Below, piece by piece: positions 51,444 through 58,353 of a stretch of 64,000 nucleotides of DNA; within the stretch, counting starts at the first letter, position 1, and every line of letters starts with the position of its first letter. The notes beneath the pieces were generated by a model. The model saw only the letters and a list, made by a program, of their open reading frames with translations, was not told the DNA's origin and did no database searches. Source of the DNA: Cacconaster sp045617505 (GTDB taxonomy: Bacteria > Bacteroidota > Bacteroidia > Bacteroidales > UBA932); NCBI GenBank assembly GCA_045617505.1, contig JAZLIS010000103.1, forward strand, positions 1-64,000. Reading direction: 5' to 3'. The translations under genes and the position numbers were made by a program.

Positions 51444-52517
51444 CTACCCCTCCTTTACCCACCTCCCGAAGAATGGGTCCTCCAATTCGTAATGGTCTGT
51501 CTTATTGACATATCCGAGCCGGACTAATTTCTTCAACGAGCTGAACAGCGTGCTTTGGGCCGTGGTCTTGTCTGAAACAAGTTTCTTCCCGTCAGCAAGA
51601 ATGGTCAGCACACGTCTGTCCGTCCGGTTAAATGTTCCCCAGAATCGTTCGTAATCCAAAGTGTGTTCCTGAATCAGCGAAGATATTGCATATTCGACCA
51701 CATCGTCATACCTGTTCTCGTATATCATCTTATCGTACACCACTGAGGCAAGTTGTTGAGTGTAATATGGGTGCAGCGATGTAAAAGACAATATTCCCTG
51801 AGTTATTTCTTCTTTTGAGCAGGACTCTGATTCCGGCACGGAGGGGAGTCGTTCGACTATATATGAGTAGAAATCGTTATATGGAATCTTTTTCAGGTTC
51901 ATCCTTTGACCGAAATGATAGAACGGAGATTTCTTCTTTTCAAAGATATCTGTCATCATCGATTCCTGCGAACCCATAAAAATATAGTTGATTCCTTTTT
52001 GCCGTTGGATGATGGATCGCAACTGCTTGGGAAGTTTCTCATCTATATCACATACTTCCTGGAATTCGTCAAACACCACTATCATCCGCTTATCTTTTCT
52101 CGAGACCTTTTCGATTAGCGACATCGCGTCTTCCAAAGCAATGAATTTGTCTTCACCATACTGAAAGAATGAGACATCCCAACCGTCATTCACAGGATTG
52201 TATGTAAGTCTGGGGGCTATCCTGAATTGGGACAGCAATAGCCTTATCTTTTCAATGGGGAACAATGAACAGATGGATTTGACAATTTGAGAGGACAAAT
52301 CATCAACACTCAACACTTTCATCATATCAATGGTGATGGCCGGCCGATCCAGTCGGGTAATTGCTTTGTTTATCAAGCTGCTTTTGCCGAATCTCCTTGG
52401 CGAAATCAAGACAAGGTGGTTCTCACTGTCCAATTTATGCAATACCTCTTCCAATTCCTTTACACGGTCAGTAAAGAAATCTTCTTCGACAATGGTTCCG
52501 AATTTAAATGGATTCAT
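51444..52517 (-). CDS. AAA ATPase of the archaeal-ATPase/ATPase_2 type
   Basis: 357 residues. Opens MNPFKFGTIVEEDFFTDR, with Walker A SPRRFGKSS (39-47), Walker B MIVVFDEFQEV, and the sensor YIFMGSQESMM. The C-terminal part is winged-helix-like (TTAQSTLFSSLKKLVRLGYV) and ends EDPFFGRWVKEG. Such proteins occur widely in Bacteroidota, usually alone, with unknown roles possibly in stress or mobile-element biology. A duplicated 3' fragment lies at 50590. Confidence 0.82.
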   Translation of the reverse strand: MNPFKFGTIVEEDFFTDRVKELEEVLHKLDSENHLVLISPRRFGKSSLINKAITRLDRPAITIDMMKVLSVDDLSSQIVKSICSLFPIEKIRLLLSQFRIAPRLTYNPVNDGWDVSFFQYGEDKFIALEDAMSLIEKVSRKDKRMIVVFDEFQEVCDIDEKLPKQLRSIIQRQKGINYIFMGSQESMMTDIFEKKKSPFYHFGQRMNLKKIPYNDFYSYIVERLPSVPESESCSKEEITQGILSFTSLHPYYTQQLASVVYDKMIYENRYDDVVEYAISSLIQEHTLDYERFWGTFNRTDRRVLTILADGKKLVSDKTTAQSTLFSSLKKLVRLGYVNKTDHYELEDPFFGRWVKEG

Positions 52518-52847
52518 AATCAGTAATGTAGTGTATTCGAAAATATTCGATACGAAATTTTTCGATTACGAAATTATGAATATTTTCGAACATTACAAAA
52601 AAACTGATTATTTCATCCGACCAACTCATTTGCATCAATATGTAGTACCAAAGCTAGCCTGGTGACTGTGCTGAAATTCGCAGACTACTATTTTTGGATA
52701 ACCCCATACTCAAGAATGGTGTCAGAAGCAAGATCAACTCTGTCATTCCAGAAAATACAAGTCCTGATAGAATCAAGTTGTGCGTCAAAGCAGACATAGA
52801 GCTTTTAGTCCTGTTGCTTTATCAACTCTCCTGCATTAAGAAGGATC
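52518..52847. other. Gene-poor interval with a 13-bp inverted repeat
   Basis: TTCGAAAATATTC (52536-52548) and GAATATTTTCGAA (52578-52590) are exact inverse copies, separated by 29 bases rich in ACGAAAT/TTCG. They lie just upstream of the ATPase gene and may be its operator or a cruciform. The right half (52688-52852) holds a possible gene remnant, described separately. Confidence 0.5.
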
Positions 52848-52852
52848 TCACG
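52688..52852 (-). pseudogene. Possible remnant of a small gene
   Basis: A minus-strand frame reads REILLNAGELIKQQD, one in-frame TAA, then KLYVCFDAQLDSI, RTCIFWNDRVDLA and SDTILEYGVIQK before a stop. Composition and aromatic/charged alternation look coding, but there is no start and one internal stop. Family not recognised. Confidence 0.3.
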
Positions 52853-53579
52853 GCAATTCCTTGAATTCCATTATATCCAGCATGCTGTAGAGAATGCCGT
52901 CAATGCTGGATGTCCAGGAATGATGGAAGTGTCCGTAGAACCAATGCAACAGCGGATGACCATTCTGCTTCAGGAAGTCCAGTACTCGGTCGATTTCACA
53001 TCGTTCATACTGACAGTCGACAGACAAAGAAGGGTCTTTCTCAAGCCAATAGTCAAGACTGGCTTTTGTTACGAATTCACAAAAGGAAGGGGCTGTATGG
53101 GTGATTACCGTGTCGATGCGGCACTCTGACGATATCTCCATCAGTTTGTCGGCATTGAAAACCGGTTTCTCGTCTTTCCAATAGCTTATTTCCGCTCTCC
53201 TGCTGCTACGGTCTACGCTAACCGCACCTCCTACGCATAGAATCTGATGGCCACAGGCTTTCAACACTGCATAATCAGGAACACAGCGGAATCTGTCGTG
53301 CTGAACCTTCTCGTCATTGAAATAGGACGGATCATCGTGATTCCCGCGCAGCATCACCACCCAATTGTTTGAGCGGCTCAATTTGTTAAGCACACGTTTG
53401 TAGATGTGCTCATAATACCCCAGCTTCTCAAAACCGAATCCACAGTCACCCGCTACTATCAGGAGAGTATCAGTCATGCGGTATCTATCACAGAGTCTAT
53501 AGACCAACTCCGTGAATTCTCCGTGAATATCGCCAGATATAACTATTGACCTGGCTTCGGCAAACTCAAATGACCTCAT
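52848..53579 (-). CDS. Calcineurin-like metallophosphoesterase, third gene of an AbiE-like operon
   Basis: 243 residues with all metal-site motifs: SGDIHGE (D17, H19), GDCGFGF (D45), RGNHDD (N80, H81), ITHTAPS and YGHFHHSW. Its start overlaps the nucleotidyltransferase stop by four bases, so the three genes are one translationally coupled operon. Family members cleave phosphodiesters, nucleotides or proteins' phosphates; the target here is unknown. It could reverse or complement the nucleotidyltransferase action. Confidence 0.88.
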   Translation of the reverse strand: MRSFEFAEARSIVISGDIHGEFTELVYRLCDRYRMTDTLLIVAGDCGFGFEKLGYYEHIYKRVLNKLSRSNNWVVMLRGNHDDPSYFNDEKVQHDRFRCVPDYAVLKACGHQILCVGGAVSVDRSSRRAEISYWKDEKPVFNADKLMEISSECRIDTVITHTAPSFCEFVTKASLDYWLEKDPSLSVDCQYERCEIDRVLDFLKQNGHPLLHWFYGHFHHSWTSSIDGILYSMLDIMEFKELP

Positions 53580-54433
53580 TGCGATCTTATGATTTCGGCC
53601 ATTCTGGATAAGGCCCTTGATATGGTTTCAAACGAACTGGTTCTTGCATAATCAGCGAGATCGTTAAGTAGATAGCTGTCTTCTTCCAGAGCGACTTCGC
53701 TGTTTATCAGTGACGAATACAGGTGTCTGTGCTCCTCGGAAAGAATTGTCTTCATCTCAGACGCGAGCCACTCTGCTCCGGCAACGGTAATATCAAAGGA
53801 ATCGGCATCCAGGCTGATTTCATTTGGAATACCATCTGACTTGAGCGCAAGAGTGATATAGGCATTTTCAAGGAAGAACTGCATGTCGGCAGCATCTTTC
53901 CGCGTCCTGAGATGACGATCGTTCCAAGCATCCAGTTTAATGAGCCACTGCCCGCTCATAGATGCTATCCTGAATGACAGAGTCACGTCAATTGTTATCT
54001 GTAATGCATGGCTCATGACATCGGAGAAACAGCGTACCGACATCACTGGATTACCATCAGGCGGCCATGCGACACGCTCATCAGAGGCAATTGCGCCGAA
54101 TGGGACGACATCAACCTCGTATACAGCGGATGAATCTGGAACCGAGTACAGGAACTTCTGTTTTTCCGGAGCTTTCTTGAACCCCTTTCTCTCAAGTATC
54201 GACGTCAGAGCATCGTACTCATCCCACTGCTCGAGGAACACGGCTACATCAAGATCCATTGTCTGCCTCGGAGCATCCTCCACTCCAAGGGCCTTCAACA
54301 ATATATCGCGTGCGGCAGCGCCTACTACATACAGAGGTGCACCCATTTCATCGTATGCCTGCTTCAATGCCTGCAACGTCCTCAGGATGGCCGGATTGCC
54401 TATCTGATTTCCACTGATTCTATACTCTTTCAT
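53576..54433 (-). CDS. AbiEii-like nucleotidyltransferase
   Basis: 285 residues. The nucleotidyltransferase core has VVGAAARDILL (36-46) and the metal-binding D60-L-D62 in QTMDLDVAVF, then VDVVPFGAI. The pattern fits the AbiEii/AbiGii toxin group of type IV systems, where the transferase adds nucleotides to tRNA or another target. It overlaps both neighbours by four bases. The name rests on fold, motifs and the upstream AbiEi-like gene. Confidence 0.78.
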   Translation of the reverse strand: MKEYRISGNQIGNPAILRTLQALKQAYDEMGAPLYVVGAAARDILLKALGVEDAPRQTMDLDVAVFLEQWDEYDALTSILERKGFKKAPEKQKFLYSVPDSSAVYEVDVVPFGAIASDERVAWPPDGNPVMSVRCFSDVMSHALQITIDVTLSFRIASMSGQWLIKLDAWNDRHLRTRKDAADMQFFLENAYITLALKSDGIPNEISLDADSFDITVAGAEWLASEMKTILSEEHRHLYSSLINSEVALEEDSYLLNDLADYARTSSFETISRALSRMAEIIRSQ

Positions 54434-55020
54434 AGCAGTTCCTTTATTCTATCCGCAGTCTCCAGGCATCTGTCCTCATTCAGGGCAAGAAGATCCGCAT
54501 AGACAACCATCGGAGGGACTCCTTCACTTAACCAGAATTTTTTGTAGACATAAATCTCCCCGTTCTCGTCAGGGACCATCCTTCCGGTGGAAATGAGCGC
54601 GTCAGTCTTTTCGGGGACATAGATGTCCCATCTCTCCGGACGGATATAATCTGTCAGCAGGTATGCAGCTGGCTCGCCTCCCCAGCAGATTCCCTGCGGA
54701 AGAGAAATGTCTTTCCACTGTTCGCGCACTGACGGGGCCAGAAAACGAAACTTGCATACCAGATATTTCTGCTTGAGGCCGTCAGCATAGCCTCGCGACC
54801 AACGCTCAATCAACTGACGGCGTTTCCGAACAGCCTTCCCCTTAGAAGTCTCAACAATGTAGCCTGCCTCTGCCAGTTCGTGAAACTTAGTCTGAACTGA
54901 GCCCAGAGACATACCTGTATTTTCAGATATTGTCCTTAACGGCTTATTTACGTTCTCCTTATCCTCCAAAAGGTAGAACAATAGTTTCATCTCAGATTTC
55001 TGCATGTCCGTATAATTCAA
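54430..55020 (-). CDS. AbiEi-like type IV antitoxin/transcription regulator
   Basis: 196 residues. N-terminal winged helix (about 5-65, LRTISENTGMSLGSVQTKFHELAEAGYIV) is followed by the AbiEi domain with ICWGGEPAAYLLTDYIRPERWDIYV, a hallmark segment. In AbiE systems it represses its own promoter and counters the AbiEii toxin. It is the first gene of the operon. A short AT-rich region upstream (55021-55140) holds the likely promoter, though I could not define boxes. Confidence 0.8.
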   Translation of the reverse strand: MNYTDMQKSEMKLLFYLLEDKENVNKPLRTISENTGMSLGSVQTKFHELAEAGYIVETSKGKAVRKRRQLIERWSRGYADGLKQKYLVCKFRFLAPSVREQWKDISLPQGICWGGEPAAYLLTDYIRPERWDIYVPEKTDALISTGRMVPDENGEIYVYKKFWLSEGVPPMVVYADLLALNEDRCLETADRIKELL

Positions 55021-55140
55021 GCAATGTGTTCAAAATTTTTGAACATTCAAGTAAAATTGAACGCTGATGGGCAAAATTAGCTAATATTTAGAATATTACA
55101 AATATTTTATCAATTTCAGAATACCTTTTCTATCTTTCAT

Positions 55141-55211
55141 ACATCCGTTCAAATGTAAAAATACAACATCAGGCGACAATTAAATCCGATAGGATGTAGA
55201 AAAGATGTGCG
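55141..55211. repeat. Direct repeat, copy 1, downstream of hicAB-2
   Basis: A 32-bp core (55165-55196, beginning AACATCAGGCGACAATTAAA and ending CCGATAGGATG) is identical to 56064-56095, with similar flanks (ACATNCGT, CAAATGTAAA before; AGNNAAGA after). The spacing is 899 bp and the interval contains hicAB-2. Confidence 0.85.
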
Positions 55212-55262
55212 TCAACTTTTGATGGTTGATTCCGGTTATTGTAGATAATAAGACAGCCTGAT

Positions 55263-55664
55263 TCACAGATGGGCAGCAAGAAGGCATCGCCCGCATTCGT
55301 GAAGTGCGGATTCTATTTTTTTCAGTTGCTTGGCAGAAATATAGGTTTTCCCCTGTCTGTACTGCCTCATCAAGGACGGATTGATACCCGCTCTTGCAGC
55401 AAATTTCCCAACATTTATGAAATCATAGCAATTGAATAGAGCCGCAAGGTCATATTTGTATTCAAATGTGAGATTCTGAAGTTCCTCGGGAAGACTTTCA
55501 CCGCCCCCGCTGAATTGTTCACACACCTCCCTATAAGTCGATTCAAAATCCTCCTTTGCAATACTTGCGGTTGTCCCCTCTCCCACAATCGTTGATTCAA
55601 GATCAGGAGCATATACACTGTATGTTCCGTCTTTCCCTTTCTCAATCAGTGCTATCGTTTTCAT
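55263..55664 (-). CDS. hicB: HicB-family antitoxin (second pair)
   Basis: 133 residues from the ATG at 55664, which shares its A with the hicA stop. HicB domain about 1-70 (IALIEKGKDGTYSVYAPDLEST, VGEGTTASIAKEDF) and a C-terminal HTH (FAARAGINPSLMRQYRQGKT). Layout and length match hicB at 806. It ends 52 bases before the first direct repeat. Confidence 0.88.
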   Translation of the reverse strand: MKTIALIEKGKDGTYSVYAPDLESTIVGEGTTASIAKEDFESTYREVCEQFSGGGESLPEELQNLTFEYKYDLAALFNCYDFINVGKFAARAGINPSLMRQYRQGKTYISAKQLKKIESALHECGRCLLAAHL

Positions 55665-55846
55665 CAAAAACCTATCTGTTTTCTTAATTTGTAATATAGT
55701 CCAGGCTTAACTTCTTCTTTATCATGTCGTTCCAGGACAAGAACATCATTTCTGTCCGGATGCCTGAAAATGTCGTGCCGAGAACCATGACTCCATAAAT
55801 ACCAGCCATTAGCCATCGCTATCCTTCTTACCTCACTCCACTTCAT
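55664..55846 (-). CDS. hicA: HicA-family mRNA interferase toxin (second pair)
   Basis: 60 residues from the ATG at 55846 (MKWSEVRRIAMANGW); a TTG at 55858 is possible but unlikely. SHGSRHDIFRHP holds the catalytic His region. It overlaps hicB by one base. A TATATTTG box at 55856-55863 would start transcription almost at the ATG, as for hicA at 610. Confidence 0.86.
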   Translation of the reverse strand: MKWSEVRRIAMANGWYLWSHGSRHDIFRHPDRNDVLVLERHDKEEVKPGLYYKLRKQIGF

Positions 55847-55855
55847 CTTTCGCCA

Positions 55856-55863
55856 CAAATATA
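55856..55863 (-). promoter_or_regulatory. -7 element for hicAB-2
   Basis: TATATTTG on the minus strand, ending nine bases before the hicA ATG. No TTTG lies at the ideal distance. Confidence 0.45.
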
Positions 55864-55943
55864 TAATAAAAATGTTATATATTATCCTACAAAGTTAATA
55901 TTTGCAACTGATTTTGCAGTCCAAGTATAAGAATTTTCACTCG

Positions 55944-55990
55944 AAAAAAAAAACGTAAATCCTATAACCAGGAACAGATTTACGTTTTTG
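55944..55990 (-). repeat. Hairpin repeat upstream of hicAB-2, shared with hicAB-1
   Basis: AAAAACGTAAATC (55948-55960) pairs with GATTTACGTTTTT (55977-55989), a 13-bp stem. Read on the minus strand it aligns with 450-492, including the loop motif GGTTATA. It sits about 100-145 bases upstream of hicA-2, in the same orientation as copy 1 relative to hicA-1. Confidence 0.65.
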
Positions 55991-56042
55991 TGGAAATTTC
56001 AGTGTTTCGAAAACCTGCACAAAATTGTAACTTTGTAAAAGT

Positions 56043-56110
56043 ACATTCGTCAAATGTAAATATAACATCAGGCGACAATTAAATCCGATAGGATGCAGTA
56101 AAGACGCGTG
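56043..56110. repeat. Direct repeat, copy 2, upstream of hicAB-2
   Basis: The 32-bp core 56064-56095 is identical to 55165-55196. This copy lies directly downstream of the orphan XRE gene (ends at 56144), while copy 1 lies directly downstream of hicB. Confidence 0.85.
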
Positions 56111-56143
56111 ATATCTCAGAGCCTATTGATATAAGGAACAATA

Positions 56144-56473
56144 CTATTTCTTACCTCTGCTCTTTGAAGCCCGCTTGCGAATCTTAATTTTTGCCGCCTG
56201 CACAGCATTGAAATATTCGTTCGGGCTCAATTCCTCTTCCTCCACCAAAGGCAAAAGTATATCCATTTTCCCTAAGATCCGAAGCACCCTTACAAACGAA
56301 TCGAAGGATTTGATTTCCCCCTCTTCCATTCTTACGATTGAGGATACCGATACACCGGTACTGTCTGCCAAATCTTGCCTGGAAATATTTTGCTTCAACC
56401 TGACCCCCTTTAATCTGTCTGAAATTCTCTTCACGATTTCAGTATCAGACAGCATATAGAAATTTTCTACCAT
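56144..56473 (-). CDS. Orphan XRE-family regulator
   Basis: 109 residues. XRE helix-turn-helix at about 16-70 (RLKGVRLKQNISRQDLADSTGVSVSSIVRMEEGEI). The C-terminal tail is basic (AAKIKIRKRASKSRGKK). It resembles antitoxin-type regulators of HipB or HigA kind, but no toxin gene adjoins it; hicAB-2 downstream has its own regulator. Two palindromic operators flank its promoter box. An ATG at 56455 is an alternative start. Confidence 0.75.
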   Translation of the reverse strand: MVENFYMLSDTEIVKRISDRLKGVRLKQNISRQDLADSTGVSVSSIVRMEEGEIKSFDSFVRVLRILGKMDILLPLVEEEELSPNEYFNAVQAAKIKIRKRASKSRGKK

Positions 56474-56527
56474 ATCAAATTTGATAAATTACACAGCAAA
56501 TATAGTAATTAATTATCAAAATTGATA
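56473..56527 (-). promoter_or_regulatory. Promoter with two TATCAA-TTGATA operators
   Basis: TATCAAATTTGATA (56473-56486) and TATCAAAATTGATA (56514-56527) are the same palindrome with two central bases differing, 41 bp apart centre to centre. The -7 box TATATTTG (minus, 56497-56504) lies between them. The first operator overlaps the start codon of the XRE gene. This is a typical autorepression layout. Confidence 0.72.
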
Positions 56528-56552
56528 CTTTAAGACCAATAAAAAAAAATCT

Positions 56553-57569
56553 CTATCTCTTAATCAGTCTGTCTATCTTCCAGAAGAGTTTATTGTTTCT
56601 CCTCCACTTCCAGAGGGTGCTCTTGTAGACGGTTTCGGCAATTCCTCTTGGAGACATTCTATATGAATGTTCGCGAGTCCGGGCAAGATTCAGATAACGC
56701 CGCCCCCAATAGAAACGATTGTATCGGGTGGCTTCTGATGGATTCTGGTCAAAAATATGATAGAGGAAACCGCGCAGCTTTTCAATCATTTCGTCCCGTG
56801 AAGGGGCTTCGGGCACGAACACTTGGGCATTTAAGACCTCCAGACAGGCGGCATCGTCATTGTCAAGCCCCCTTACTCGTTCCACAACTTTTTCCCAGGA
56901 TTCAAAAGAGTGGCAATTGATGAATGAATTCTCGTTGAACGTCTGGTTGATCAAAGGATCTCCCCAATAAATTGGAATAGTTTGGGCAGCAAAAGCCTCA
57001 AGTAATTTTTCTGTTGTATATCCGGGCTGAGAGCAATTCTCGAATGCTATTGCAAACTTATGTTTTTTCTGAAATTCAAGTTTGTCAGTGACAGGTCCTC
57101 CGACGTTGTTTCGATATCTTCCTCCCGATGAAATCTGTTTATATTCAGACAATTTATCAAAAATGATATCACGTTCGGGAGATGCGTTGTTGTTGGATAC
57201 GACAAAGCTGCAAAAACCTGTCTTTGAAGATAAATCAACGAGTTTTTTTCTGTTTGAGATTTCCTTATACGAATCTTCATATAGAAGATAAAATGGAAAT
57301 CTGAAATAACGGTCGCCAAAAACAATATGGTCGAAACCTATGGCATAATCACAAAGATTGAAATCAGCGGATTGGTTTTCTCCGGTATAAAAGATTTTTA
57401 TGCAATCATATTTCAAATGTTCCTGCCCGAATACCGAAAAGAAGATATAATCCGGCTTATCCGACAGGGTCACATCATATTTCTCATTCAGAATTTTATA
57501 GAACAAGGTCTCTTCCGGAAAAAAAATATCCCAAAAATCTACAAATCCTATTTTAATCTGATTCTTCAT
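56553..57569 (-). CDS. Alpha-1,3-fucosyltransferase-like enzyme, GT10 family
   Basis: 338 residues. The GDP-fucose-binding region (about 172-205) reads KFAIAFENCSQPGYTTEKLLEAF then QTIPIYWGDP, the GT10 signature. The basic, aromatic C-terminal tail (RRNNKLFWKIDRLIKR) suits membrane association. It should add L-fucose to a surface glycan, perhaps forming Lewis-like structures. Two bases separate it from the upstream GT2 gene. No GDP-fucose synthesis gene is in the window. Confidence 0.85.
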   Translation of the reverse strand: MKNQIKIGFVDFWDIFFPEETLFYKILNEKYDVTLSDKPDYIFFSVFGQEHLKYDCIKIFYTGENQSADFNLCDYAIGFDHIVFGDRYFRFPFYLLYEDSYKEISNRKKLVDLSSKTGFCSFVVSNNNASPERDIIFDKLSEYKQISSGGRYRNNVGGPVTDKLEFQKKHKFAIAFENCSQPGYTTEKLLEAFAAQTIPIYWGDPLINQTFNENSFINCHSFESWEKVVERVRGLDNDDAACLEVLNAQVFVPEAPSRDEMIEKLRGFLYHIFDQNPSEATRYNRFYWGRRYLNLARTREHSYRMSPRGIAETVYKSTLWKWRRNNKLFWKIDRLIKR

Positions 57570-57570
57570 A

Positions 57571-58353
57571 CTATCCGAACAACAAATCTTTTATCGCCAT
57601 TCCATAGCCCTTTTTCAGCAGAAGAAGGGTCAATGCACATCTGTACTGAGAATAGAGGCCATTACGCTTTGCGAAGTGAATTATTGACTTTATTGAGCGC
57701 ACACGGACAGAGGCACGTCTGCGGTTTTTCTTTTTGCTGATAGACTCTTCGTGCAGAACATAGTGATACAGAGGCTTGTGTATTTGCGCAATCTTATCGG
57801 CAGAAAGGACGCAGCAAGTTAGAAAACAAGTGTCCTCAGCGCAAAAAGTACTAGGGAATGTAATCCCATTTCTCGTCACGAACTCTTTTTTAAATATATA
57901 TGTCCAAATGTATGAAACAAAATGTGTTAAAAAATATCGTTTACATCTATAATTCGTGTTAGTTACAACCACCTTTTCACCCCAGTATGCATCGCAGCAG
58001 GCCATATCTGCACCCGCGGCTTCTGCTGTACCATACAACTCCTGGCAATATGACGGCTCCACATAATCGTCACTATCGACAAATGCGACATACTCCCCTT
58101 TTGCCAACTCGATACCTACATTCCTTGCGGCTCCAGGGCCGCTGTTTGTCGAAGTCTCGGCACAGACAAACGATTTCCCACCGGAATATTCTGAAATAAA
58201 CCGGTGCACTTTGTCCATACTGTCATCCGTCCCGTGGTCATCGACAAGAATAATCTCAATATTTTCCAAAGTCTGGCATGCTAAAGACTCCAAACAAGAA
58301 ACAACATACTTGCCGGAGTTATAAATTGGGACTATGACAGACACTTCAGGCAT
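57571..58353 (-). CDS. Glycosyltransferase, GT2 family
   Basis: 260 residues. VSVIVPIYNSGKYVVSCLESL and EIILVDDHGTDDSMD are family 2 motifs; the DxD is AFVDSDDYVEP. The start overlaps the end of the yfhO-like gene by eight bases. It belongs to the leftward unit recQ-yfhO-GT2-GT10. Confidence 0.9.
   Translation of the reverse strand: MPEVSVIVPIYNSGKYVVSCLESLACQTLENIEIILVDDHGTDDSMDKVHRFISEYSGGKSFVCAETSTNSGPGAARNVGIELAKGEYVAFVDSDDYVEPSYCQELYGTAEAAGADMACCDAYWGEKVVVTNTNYRCKRYFLTHFVSYIWTYIFKKEFVTRNGITFPSTFCAEDTCFLTCCVLSADKIAQIHKPLYHYVLHEESISKKKNRRRASVRVRSIKSIIHFAKRNGLYSQYRCALTLLLLKKGYGMAIKDLLFG

Larger units (their letters stand above)
55847..56143. other. Intergenic leader region of hicAB-2
   Basis: Contains the -7 box of hicA (55856-55863), the hicAB-associated hairpin (55944-55990) and direct-repeat copy 2 (56043-56110). 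No gene is seen. Confidence 0.6.

Noticed and set aside
52600..52800. Plus-strand frame reading KFADYYFWITPYSRM
   Set aside because: No start or plausible family; the minus-strand frame over the same bases looks more coding-like, and even that is only a possible remnant.
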